Source: Nocardioides sp. URHA0032
Lineage (GTDB): Bacteria; Actinomycetota; Actinomycetes; Propionibacteriales; Nocardioidaceae
Direction: 5' to 3'
Assembly (NCBI RefSeq): GCF_000620645.1
Contig: NZ_JIAV01000019.1
Location: 276,933-340,932 of the forward strand
Length of the DNA: 64,000 bases
A program made the translations under genes and the position numbers. Every line of letters begins with the position of its first letter. Within the stretch, counting starts at the first letter, position 1. This document shows, in pieces, positions 50,552 through 59,700 of this stretch. The notes below the pieces were generated by a model, which worked only from the letters and a program-made list of their open reading frames with translations, searched no databases and had not been told where the DNA came from.

Positions 50552-53500
50552 ATGAGGGATTCGGACACGGCCGTCGCGTCACTCGCCTTCGGGGTGCTGG
50601 GTCCGCTCGAGGCGACGTACGCCGGGAAGCGTGTGCCGCTGGGAGGACGCCAGCAGCGGGTCGTGCTCGCCTTGCTCGTCTGTGAGCTCGGCAGGGTCGT
50701 CAGCATCGAGCGCCTGATGCACGAGGTGTGGCGCACCGCCCCGCCCCCGGGCGCGGTCACGAGCCTGCAGACCTACGTGTTCCGCCTTCGCCGGCTGCTG
50801 GAGCCGACGCGCGCCCACGGCACCCCCGGACGCGTCCTGGTGACCGTGCCGGGCGGCTACCGGCTCGACATCGACCCGTCATGGGTCGACATGACCGGGT
50901 TCGAGCAGGACGTGGCAGCCGGAGACCTCGCAATGCACCTGGGCGCGCTGAATCCTGCGGTCACCGCGTACGGTTCCGCACTCGCGCGATGGCGCGGCGA
51001 TGTCCTCGCCGACCTCGCCGACCTCGACTTCGTCTTGCCACTGCGGGCACGGCTGGACGAGATGCGCACCTCTGCGCAGCAGTCCCGCGTCCAAGCGCGG
51101 CTCGAGCTGGGAGACCACCTCGACGTCCTCGGAGAGCTGGAGGCGCTCGTCGCCGAGCACCCACTGCGCGAGGCCCTGCACGCCCAGCGGATGCTTGCGC
51201 TGTACCGATCCGGCCGCCAGTCCGACGCCCTGGCCGCCTACCGGGAGCTGCGGGCGCTGCTGGGGACCGAGCTCGGGATCGACCCCAGCCCGCCGTTGCA
51301 GGAGCTCAATAGCAGGATCCTGTCGCAAGACCCGACACTGGCGTGCCGAGGACCACGAGCGGGCCTGCCTGCAACGTCCGGCTCTGCCACCACTCCCGCC
51401 CAGACGCCCGCGGCGTCCGCGGAGCGAGCACACGCACCTGCGCCGCGGCCGGGCGGCCGGACGCGTAGCCGCCGGCGGCGGCTGGGCGGGATCGTCGCCG
51501 GCATCGCCACCGTGGCGCTCCTGGCGGTCGGAGCGACCATGGCGGGCCGGGACGACCCAGCGGGGCCCCGGTCCCAGCGCGGGGTGCCGGCCAACGCCGC
51601 GAGCCAGGTCGACGGGTCCGGATCGATCGTCACCTCGGTGGCTGTCGGAGCGAACCCGATCGCGCTTGCCCTGGCGCGGGACCGGGTGTGGGTCGTCAGC
51701 GCCGGCGAAGACACGGTGTCCGAGATCGATCCGTCGACGAGTGCGATCCAGCAGGTGACCAGCGTCGGTCACGATCCACGCGCCGTAGCCGTCACCGGCG
51801 ACGACCTGTGGGTCACCAACTTCGCCGACGGGACGGTCTCGCGGATCGACGGACCCACCGGCAGGGTGGTCGACACCATCGACGTCGGCAGCGGGCCTGA
51901 CGCCATCGCTGCAGGCCCGGCCGGACTGTGGGTCGCCAACAGCGGTGACAACACGATCCAGCGGATCAATCCGGTCAGCGGGGTCCCCGCCGTCCCGATC
52001 CCGGTCGGCGACGGTCCCGACGGCCTGGCCGTCGACGGCACCTCGGTGTGGGTGGCGAATGGTCGGTCCGGCAGCGTCATGCGGATCGACGGCCGCACCG
52101 GGCAGCAGATGACGCCACCGGTCCAGGTCGGCACCGGGCCACGCGGCCTGGCCCGGGCCGGACCCGACGTGTGGGTCGCCGACGAGCTCTCCCAGAGCGT
52201 CACCCGGATCGACGTCGCCACCGGGCACACCGACACGATCAGCGTGCCAGACGGACCCACCGCTGTCGCCGCTCTCGGCGACTCGATCTGGGTGGCGGCG
52301 AAGTACTCGGGGGCACTGGTCCGCATCGACCCGGACACCGGGCGATCTCACATCATCGACGCCGGCGCGCCCGTCGCGGCCCTGACCGTCGTCGGCGACC
52401 ACCTGTGGGTCGCGTCTGGTGCCTTCCCGTCCAGCGGCCACCGTGGCGGAACGCTGCGGATCGCCGCAGCGCTGCTGCCGGGCGACATCGCGGGTATCGA
52501 CCCCGCGGGCATCTACGAGCGCACCACCCTGCACGCCGTCCGCGGTGTCTACGACGGGTTGCTGGCCTACAACTACTCCACCGCGGATCCGCAGGTCCTC
52601 GTGCCCGACCTCGCGACCACGGTCCCCGAGCCCACCGATGGCGGCCGGACCTACACCTTCAACCTCCGTCGCGGCATCAGGTACTCGACCGGTGCCGAGG
52701 TCAAGGCGTCCGACCTGGTGCGCGGCGTGCATCGAGCGCTGCTGTCACGGTCAGGCCGTCCCGACTTCTACGCCGGCGTCGTGGGAGCCCAGGCGTGCAT
52801 CGAGCACCCGACCCGGCCGGCGTCGTGCGACCTGGGTCGCGGCGTGGTCGCGGACGACGACGACGGCCGCGTGACCTTCCACCTCACCGCACCCGACCCC
52901 CTCTTCCCCTACAAGCTGACCCTCCTGGTCGTCCCGACACCCGCGGGCACACCACTGCGCGACCTGGGATCGGCGCTGCCCGGCACCGGGCCCTACCGGG
53001 TCACCGGCTATCGGCCGCACCGGACATTCGACCTCGACCGCAACCCCTACTTCCGACAGTGGTCCGCTCCGGCGCAGCCCGACGGCTTCCCCGACCGCAT
53101 CACCTGGACACACGTCACCGACGTCCGTGCGGCCGTGGCCGCGGTACGGCAAGGGGACGCTGACCTCGCCGAGCTGACCCCCTTGGGCGAGACCGGCCGG
53201 GAGGCGGGTTCGATCGTGGACCGGCTCTCCGTCTCGCTGCCCAGCCGCCTGCACAGCAGCATCGTCCAGGGGATCTACTTCGCAGTGCTGAACTCGTCGG
53301 TCGCCCCCTTCGACGACGTCCGGGTCCGCCGGGCCATCAACTACGCGGTCGACCGGGAGGAGGTCGTCGACCTCCTGGGCGGGCCCGCGGTCGCGGCCAC
53401 CACCTGCCAGCTGCTGCCGCCGAGCATGCCGGGCTACGCCCGGTACTGCCCGTTCACGACCGACGCGGCCCTCAACGGCTACCGAGGCCCCGTGCCGGAT

Positions 53501-54028
53501 CGGGCGGCGCGCCTGGTGACCGAGTCAGGGACGCGCGGGATGGAGGTCGCGGTGACGGACATCGTCGACGACCCCGAACCCCCACTGAGCGCGTACCTGG
53601 CCGGCGTTCTGCGGGACCTCGGGTACCGGGCGAGGATCCGCCACCTCCCGAACACCCAGCACAGCGTCGACACCTACTACGGCAACGACAGCGGCATCCA
53701 GGTCGAGGCCGGCGGCTGGTTCGCGGACTTCCCCGCTCCGTCGAACTTCTTGGACCTCGTCGGGTGCGGCGCAACCGGCGGGTACCCGTTCAACTACTGC
53801 AACCGAGGCCTCGACCGACGGACGGCTGCCGCCGATGCGGCCTTCCGCACCGACCCGACCACCGCGCTGGCCACCTGGGCCGACGTCGACCGCGCCGTCA
53901 CGGACCACGCGGCGCTCGTGCCGCTCGCCAACCCCGTCAACTGGTGGCTCAACGCCAGACGCGTCGGCAACTACCAGAACGACAGCCGCGACATCGGGCC
54001 CCTCCTCAGCCAACTCTGGGTTCGCTGA
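50552..54028 (+). CDS. Membrane-spanning SARP regulator: BTAD, beta-propeller and oligopeptide-binding domain
   Basis: A 1158-residue protein in one frame. Residues about 12-100 are an OmpR/SARP winged helix (GGRQQRVVLALLVCELGRVVSIERLMHEVWRTAPP...YVFRLRRLLEP). Residues about 105-255 are the BTAD helical domain (HPLREALHAQRMLALYRSGRQSDALAAYRELRALLGTELGIDPSP). A basic stretch and one membrane helix follow at 311-331. Outside, about 358-628 is a YVTN-type beta-propeller with six similar blades (VWVANG...RIDGRTG type) and a final strand. From about 632 to the end is an SBP_bac_5 oligopeptide-binding protein domain (GGTLRIA..., VPDLATTVPEPTDGGRTYTFNLRRGIRYS). It is a likely one-piece receptor and DNA-binding protein. 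ATG 50552 is used; GTG 50546 is possible. Confidence 0.85.
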   Translation: MRDSDTAVASLAFGVLGPLEATYAGKRVPLGGRQQRVVLALLVCELGRVVSIERLMHEVWRTAPPPGAVTSLQTYVFRLRRLLEPTRAHGTPGRVLVTVPGGYRLDIDPSWVDMTGFEQDVAAGDLAMHLGALNPAVTAYGSALARWRGDVLADLADLDFVLPLRARLDEMRTSAQQSRVQARLELGDHLDVLGELEALVAEHPLREALHAQRMLALYRSGRQSDALAAYRELRALLGTELGIDPSPPLQELNSRILSQDPTLACRGPRAGLPATSGSATTPAQTPAASAERAHAPAPRPGGRTRSRRRRLGGIVAGIATVALLAVGATMAGRDDPAGPRSQRGVPANAASQVDGSGSIVTSVAVGANPIALALARDRVWVVSAGEDTVSEIDPSTSAIQQVTSVGHDPRAVAVTGDDLWVTNFADGTVSRIDGPTGRVVDTIDVGSGPDAIAAGPAGLWVANSGDNTIQRINPVSGVPAVPIPVGDGPDGLAVDGTSVWVANGRSGSVMRIDGRTGQQMTPPVQVGTGPRGLARAGPDVWVADELSQSVTRIDVATGHTDTISVPDGPTAVAALGDSIWVAAKYSGALVRIDPDTGRSHIIDAGAPVAALTVVGDHLWVASGAFPSSGHRGGTLRIAAALLPGDIAGIDPAGIYERTTLHAVRGVYDGLLAYNYSTADPQVLVPDLATTVPEPTDGGRTYTFNLRRGIRYSTGAEVKASDLVRGVHRALLSRSGRPDFYAGVVGAQACIEHPTRPASCDLGRGVVADDDDGRVTFHLTAPDPLFPYKLTLLVVPTPAGTPLRDLGSALPGTGPYRVTGYRPHRTFDLDRNPYFRQWSAPAQPDGFPDRITWTHVTDVRAAVAAVRQGDADLAELTPLGETGREAGSIVDRLSVSLPSRLHSSIVQGIYFAVLNSSVAPFDDVRVRRAINYAVDREEVVDLLGGPAVAATTCQLLPPSMPGYARYCPFTTDAALNGYRGPVPDRAARLVTESGTRGMEVAVTDIVDDPEPPLSAYLAGVLRDLGYRARIRHLPNTQHSVDTYYGNDSGIQVEAGGWFADFPAPSNFLDLVGCGATGGYPFNYCNRGLDRRTAAADAAFRTDPTTALATWADVDRAVTDHAALVPLANPVNWWLNARRVGNYQNDSRDIGPLLSQLWVR

Positions 54029-54258
54029 CCGCCGCCCCCGTGCTGTCGCATCGTCGAGGCGACGCCGCCGCACCTGGTAGCGGACACGGCTGCATGGACT
54101 CGGCCGATCCTCGAGGGAGATGCGTCGAGGCGATCCCACTGACTCGGGAGCAATGTGGGACTCGTTTGGGACTGCAGGTCCCATGACACGGGCAGGTCGC
54201 GCCTTGCAGGCTGTGGCCATACCCCGGCGCTGGGCCGGGACCTCTCGAAGGAGGAGCC
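54029..54258. other. 230-base intergenic region with DosR-like palindrome
   Basis: No gene is seen. At 54167-54183 is TGGGAC-TGCAG-GTCCCA, preceded at 54156 by another GTGGGACT half. The arms look like a DevR/DosR box but the spacer is one base longer. It lies upstream of the small membrane protein and two-component genes. Confidence 0.4.
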
Positions 54259-54477
54259 ATGCTCCGTCAACACCCCGTCCGAGTCCTGTCGGTCGTCGCC
54301 CTCGTCACCCTGGGTCTCTTCCTGCTCTCCGCGCCCGGAGCCGACGACTCGAGCGGCGCGTGGTACTACATCAGCGCCTTCGGCTGGTTCGGGTTCCTGA
54401 TCGGGTTCCTGATCCTCGTGGTCCTGGCCGTCGTCGTCACCGTCCAGAAGGTCCGCGCTCGCGGGCAGCAGGCGTGA
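54259..54477 (+). CDS. 72-residue membrane protein upstream of the two-component system
   Basis: Two hydrophobic helices, VRVLSVVALVTLGLFLLSAPG (about 7-26) and GWFGFLIGFLILVVLAVVVTV (about 42-63), followed by a short basic tail QKVRARGQQA. No family is recognised. A strong ribosome site, GAAGGAGGAG, precedes the ATG. It lies 50 bases upstream of the histidine kinase and may be its accessory membrane component or just a neighbour. Confidence 0.7.
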   Translation: MLRQHPVRVLSVVALVTLGLFLLSAPGADDSSGAWYYISAFGWFGFLIGFLILVVLAVVVTVQKVRARGQQA

Positions 54478-54527
54478 TCGAGCGATCCCCCTGACGGGCG
54501 CCTCTCCCCCATGCGACGCTGTTCGCC

Positions 54528-55766
54528 ATGACCGCTACCGACGGGGCGGTCCCGCGGGCCCGGCGGGTCTCGGCCCGGACGCTGTGGGACCGCTCGGTAC
54601 ACCGAGTGCTCTACACCCTGCTGTTCATGTTCGTGGCCGTCATCATGGCGACACTGGTCGTGCCGCCACTACGGCTGTACTCCGGCGTCCACGAGCAGAT
54701 CATCGCCTTGGCCGTCATCCTGGTGGTCGCCATCGAGCTCCTCAGCACCCGCCTGCACCGCTTCGTCGACTGGCTCCTCTACGGACAGCGCAGCGACCCG
54801 GCGGCAGCGACCGCACGACTGGCCCGCCCGATCGCCAACAGCGACGACGCACACACCTTGGAGGAGCTGCTCGCCGCACTGGCCGAGACGCTGAGACTCT
54901 CGTACGTCGGCGTGCGCATCAACCAGCCGGCGAGCATCACCGAGGCGGGGGTGGACGCCGGGTCGGCGACGCTCGCGGTCCCGATCCGTCGTGCCGGTCG
55001 CGAGCTCGGTGCGCTGCGTGCGGGACGACGCGGCCAGCCACTCGACCGCCGCGACGAGCGGCTGCTGGAGGCCGCAGCCGCCCAGATCGGGCTCGTCCTG
55101 CACGCCCGCTCGCTCACCGAGGAGCTGCGCACGGCCCGCGAGGAGCTGATCTCCGGTGTCGAGGAGGAACGTCGCCGGCTGCGTCGCGACATCCACGACG
55201 GCGTGGGTCCCACGCTCGCCGGCATCGCCCTCGGCGCCGAGTCCGCCGACCGAGCGGTGGATCAGAACCCCGCCCGGGCCCACCAGCTGCTGTCCTGCCT
55301 CCGCACTGACGTGGCCGGCCTGGTGGCGGAGGTACGCCGCGTCGTTGACGGCCTGCGCCCCGCTCTGCTCGACGAGCTGGGCCTGGTCGGCTCTCTCCAG
55401 CAGCTCGGTCGGTCGATCGAGGAACGCACTGGCGTGGCAGTCACCGTCGACGCCTCCGACCAGGTGTCGCTACCCGCGGCCGTGGAGGTCGCGGCGTACC
55501 GCATCGCTGCCGAGGCACTCACCAATCTCGCGCGCCACGCCACGCCCCAGCGAGCCTGGGTGCGCGTCCAGGCCGTCGACCAGAACCTGCTGCTCGAGAT
55601 CTCCGACGACGGCTGCGGCGGCGCCGGTGACCGGCCGGGCGGGATCGGCATGGGCTCGATGCGCCAACGAGCCGAGGACGTCGGCGGAACCCTCGAGGTC
55701 ACGAGCGGCGTGGCAGGAACCGTCGTCCGGGCACGGCTCCCGCTCCAGACGGCGGTGTCGGCATGA
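54528..55766 (+). CDS. Two-component sensor histidine kinase, NarL/DesK-type (HisKA_3)
   Basis: A 412-residue kinase. Two membrane helices (about 27-46 and 56-73), a GAF-like domain (about 110-190), a coiled linker, then HisKA_3 with the phosphorylated His at 223 in RRLRRDIHDGVGPTLAGIALG. The HATPase domain has the N box EALTNLARHA and G1 box DDGCGG, G2 GGIGMGSMRQRAEDVGG. The layout is that of small actinobacterial sensor kinases; the signal is unknown. It overlaps the response regulator gene by four bases. Confidence 0.92.
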   Translation: MTATDGAVPRARRVSARTLWDRSVHRVLYTLLFMFVAVIMATLVVPPLRLYSGVHEQIIALAVILVVAIELLSTRLHRFVDWLLYGQRSDPAAATARLARPIANSDDAHTLEELLAALAETLRLSYVGVRINQPASITEAGVDAGSATLAVPIRRAGRELGALRAGRRGQPLDRRDERLLEAAAAQIGLVLHARSLTEELRTAREELISGVEEERRRLRRDIHDGVGPTLAGIALGAESADRAVDQNPARAHQLLSCLRTDVAGLVAEVRRVVDGLRPALLDELGLVGSLQQLGRSIEERTGVAVTVDASDQVSLPAAVEVAAYRIAAEALTNLARHATPQRAWVRVQAVDQNLLLEISDDGCGGAGDRPGGIGMGSMRQRAEDVGGTLEVTSGVAGTVVRARLPLQTAVSA

Positions 55767-56404
55767 CCGTGCTCCGCGTCGTCGCCGTCGACGACCACCC
55801 GGTCTTCCTGCGGGGTCTGGTGGCCTGTCTCGAGGACGCGCCCGACGTCGAGATCGCGGGACTCGCAGCCGACGGCGAGTCCGCGCTCGAGGTCATCGCA
55901 GCGACCGACCCCGACGTCGTGCTGCTCGACCTCAACCTGCCGCGCCTCGACGGCGTCGGGGTGCTCGAACGGCTCCGGTCGTCCGGGGCGGACGTCCCGG
56001 TCCTGATGCTGACGATGTACGAGGACGAGCGCGCCCTCCGCGCCGCCTTCGATGCGGGTGCCCGGGGCTACCTCCTCAAGGGATCTGACCAGGCGGCGGT
56101 CCTGGCTGCCCTGCGCACCGTCGCCGGCGGCGGAGTGGTCGTCGGACGGGAGCTCGCCGACCGACTCACCAGCCTGATGAGCGCACCTCCGGCCCACGCC
56201 GCGCCACGTCGGGTCGCCGACCTGAGCGAGCGCGAGACGGAGGTCCTGGCGCTGATCGCAGCCGGGCGCAGCAACACCGAGATCGTCCAGGAGCTGGTGG
56301 TCAGCGCCAAGACCGTCCGCAACCACATCACCCGCATCTTCACGAAGCTCGGCGCAGCAAACCGCGTCGAGGCGATCGCGCGGGCCCGGGAGCTCGGGCT
56401 GTGA
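55763..56404 (+). CDS. Response regulator, NarL/FixJ family
   Basis: A 213-residue regulator. The receiver domain has D10, D11, the phosphorylated D56 (VVLLDLNLPRLDG), T84-like TMYED and K105-like LLKG. The C-terminal LuxR helix-turn-helix is LSERETEVLALIAAGRSNTEIVQELVVSAKTVRNHITRIFTKLGAANRVEAIARARELGL. The pair is translationally coupled to the kinase (ATGA). Targets are unknown; an upstream palindrome at 54167 is a candidate. Confidence 0.93.
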   Translation: MTVLRVVAVDDHPVFLRGLVACLEDAPDVEIAGLAADGESALEVIAATDPDVVLLDLNLPRLDGVGVLERLRSSGADVPVLMLTMYEDERALRAAFDAGARGYLLKGSDQAAVLAALRTVAGGGVVVGRELADRLTSLMSAPPAHAAPRRVADLSERETEVLALIAAGRSNTEIVQELVVSAKTVRNHITRIFTKLGAANRVEAIARARELGL

Positions 56405-56782
56405 CCCTGAGAGCTCCGCTGACGGAGGAGCAGGACTCAGCGGCTCGACTGCCCGGTCGGAGCGCGTCGGGACCTGCTTCGGCATACTGCCGGCGGATCG
56501 GCGAGGCCGCTCGAACTGCACCGGGGTCGTCCCGTGCTTTCTCCGACGGCATCCCCGATCCTCCGCCTCCGTGGGGGATAGGAAATTCAGTCCTGACCAG
56601 CGCTCTTGAACGCTTACCCGCGCAAACAGCCCGCCAGTCCAGAACGCAATCCAGTTCCGCACGTGGCCAACGCAACCAGCGGCCACCGCGACGGCGAACT
56701 GAACTCGTTTCGAGTTCGGCGGCAGAGCGTTGGTCCGATGTAGGCAAGTCGCGTAGGCGGACTCCAGGTGAGCACGGGAGCG
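56405..56782. other. 378-base intergenic region between convergent genes
   Basis: No protein gene is supported. Two inverted repeats are seen: ATCCCC/GGGGAT at 56551-56579 and GAACTCG-TTT-CGAGTTC at 56701-56717, each a candidate terminator for one of the two converging genes. The stretch is less GC-rich than its surroundings. Confidence 0.5.
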
Positions 56783-59700
56783 TCATCCGTCCTGGTCCGG
56801 GCAGACTGATCGGTAGGGCTGGGCGGGGAGGAAGTCTTCCCACTCGCGGTCGGTCAGGTTCCGTCCGGCCATCTGGCACGCGTAGTCGAGTGCCCGGTCG
56901 GGGTCGGTCTCCCAGCGGTAGACCGCGCCGTCGTACGACGCGATGGCGACGTCGTGGCTGTCGCCGATGAACTGCGCGCTGGCCGGGACCGGGTCTTCCA
57001 GGCGAGGTGAGTGCACGGTGCCGAGCAGATCGAGTGTCGTGGCGTCCCACAGGCTGACTCCGCCGTCGTCGGCGCCGGAGACCAGGAGCTCGCCGTCGGC
57101 GGAGTAGTCGAGCCAGAGCATCTCGGCATCGAGGCTGGTGGATCGCCGTTCGTCCCCGGTCGAGACATCGATGGTGGTGAGGTCCCCGGTGCCTCCGGCC
57201 ACCGCGACCGTCGAGCCGTCCGGAGAGGCAGCCGAGGCGATCGGACGCATGCCGAGGTCCCCCTCGGACAAGACCTCGCCCGTTCGGACGTCGATCACCC
57301 GCCAGTGCAGCGAGGTCAGGTCGGCGGACACCTCCTGAACCATCGCGGTGCTTCCGTCCCCGATCGGGATGACTCTCTGGGCCGGGCCCTCGTGCGCGCC
57401 TCCCCGTGGTCGAAGCGTCTCGGCGTCAAGGACGAAGGTCCGTTCGGGGGTGGCCATGAGCAGGTCGCGGCCCCCGTCGACGTACGCCAGCCCCAGGACG
57501 GGGCCGCCCGCCAGAGGCCGGTGCCGGATGAGCTCGCCCGTCGCGGAGTCGAGTAAGGTCACGATGCCCTCGGAGCAGGGGCCGTCGGTGCACGAGTAAG
57601 TGACGTAGTTCGCGCCGTCGGGATGCCAGCTACTCCGAGCCGCGGAGTCCTCCGCAACCGGGAGGCGCGTCGGCGCGCTCCGTTCTCCCGTGGCTGTGTC
57701 GACGAATCTGATCCATCCTGCGCCCGTTTCGTCGAGCCAGCGGTAGGCCATCTGCTGTCCGTCCGGGGAGAAGTCGGCCTGCGCGAACACGTCGGCGTCG
57801 CGGAGGTGGGTGGTCCGCTGCAGGTAGGTGTCCTCCATCGACAGGTCCCGGGTGCGCAGCATCGAGTCGCCGCCGCCTTCGTAGACCACGTCGCCGTCCG
57901 GGCTGAAGCCCACGCCCCACTGATCGGGCGTGTCCCACCGTTCGAGAGGCCGGCCGGTGGCGGTGTTCCAGATGATGATCTCGCCGTCGCGGGAGTGCGA
58001 TCCCAGCAGCGAGCCGTCGGGTGAGAACCGGAGGTCGCGGACCCAGTCCCGGTGTCCACGCAGGGTGTGGACCGTCGCTCCCGTGGCCGCACTGACCAGG
58101 AGCGCCTTCTTTCCCGTGAACGACTGACCCGTGGCCCCGACTGCCAGCAGTGTCCCGTCGGGGCTCGCCTCGAGAACGAGATACGACCAGACGTGCGCGC
58201 GCCGCCAGATCGCCTTGCCGGTCGCCACGTCCCACGCCGTCAGCGGCCAGCTGGTGTAGAGGGTATGGCCGTCACGGCTGAGGACGACCCCTTGGTCATC
58301 GGTTCCGATGGGCACCCGGATCGGCGGCGCCGGCGGGGAGTGGAGGTCCCAGACCACCGCATACCCTGGGTAGCTGCCTGCCTCGGTCGTCCCTCGGGGC
58401 TGCCGCTTCACAGTAGCGGCGAGGTAGCGGCCGTCGCCGCTGAAGGAGGGTGGGGCGTAGGAGTCCCACAGCGGCTCGTGGCCGAGGATGCCAAGCTTCC
58501 GCGTCGGCTGCATGTTGTTTGGGTCCAGCAGGCGGACGGGCTCCCTGGAGCGCTGGTCTTCCAGGACGACCGCGAGCTGTGTGCTGTCGGGGCTGAACGC
58601 CGAGAGGAGCGATCCCGACGTGCCTGTGGGCCGATGGGCGTCGTAGCTGCGCAGCAGCCGGCTGGTGGACGCGTCGTAGAGGTGCATCTGATTCTGCTCG
58701 TCCGAGGACGCGATCCACCGGCCGTCTGGACTCACGGCCAAAGACTCGAGGAAGCCGCCCGCGGGTGGCTCCGAGCGGACCAGGTTCGGTCTCTTGTCGA
58801 GAGCGGCCACCAGATTGGCCAGGGTCTCCGGCGAGTGGTCCAGTCGCGCGCCTGCGGCGGCGAGCAGCAGCGAGAGGCTGATGTCGTCGACGACCTGGGA
58901 TCGGGTCCCGATGCGTCGTGCGTCTGCGGAGAGGGCCGCCTGTTCCGCGTGTGCGGCGTTCTCGTTCGCTCGCTCGGACTGGACCACCGCCAGCATCCCG
59001 GCGACCAGCGCGATCACGAGGAGTGCGGCGGCGCCGCCCAGGACGAGCCGGAGTCGACGGATCATCCGAGCCTGAGTACGTGCGCGTTCGATGATGCTGT
59101 GCTGCTCGGCCTCGGCGTGGTGGGAGGACGCCTCGAGGAACTGCTCCTCGGCCTCGGTGAGGGCGGTGCCCTCCTGGGCGCTCCAGTCGAGCGCCCGGCT
59201 CAGCCGGATGCCGCGGTAGAGCTCGCTGTCTGGACGGCCGAGCGCCTTCCAGGCGTCGGCGGCGGCCGAGAGGTGGTGGCGGATCCGCTGGCCCTCGATG
59301 TCGTCGTCGAGCCACCCGCGGAGCCGGGGCCAGGCTCGGGTGAGGGCCTCGTGGGTGATCTCGAGGGCGCCGTCGTCGCTGGTGACCAACCGGGCGGTGA
59401 CCAGCATCTCGATGAGTTGTTCGTGCTCGGCGTCCGTGCCGACCAGGCGCCGCGGCACCCGGGTGCGGACCGGTTCGCCCTCGGGGCCGGGGGAGACCAG
59501 GCGTAGGACGAGGTCGCGCAGGAGGTGTCTCTGCTCCACCGTGACTCGGGAGTAGAGACCCTCGGCCGACTGGGCCACGGCTCCGTTGATGCCGCCGCTC
59601 GCTCGGTAGCCGGCCACCGTGAGCGTGCTGCCCTCGCGGCGCTTCCAGGTCTCCAGCAGCGCGTGCGACATCAGGGGCAGCGCCCCGGGGTCGTTCCTGA

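Noticed and set aside
50552..54028. Frameshift fusion of a separate regulator gene and an SBP gene
   Set aside because: The frame is unbroken across the joint, the membrane helix lies where a receptor needs it, and the propeller blades connect both halves without a start codon and ribosome site between them. Resequencing would still be a proper control.
54167..54183. A true DosR/DevR box
   Set aside because: The arms match but the spacer is five bases instead of four, and the flanking bases do not fit. It is kept only as a palindrome of interest.
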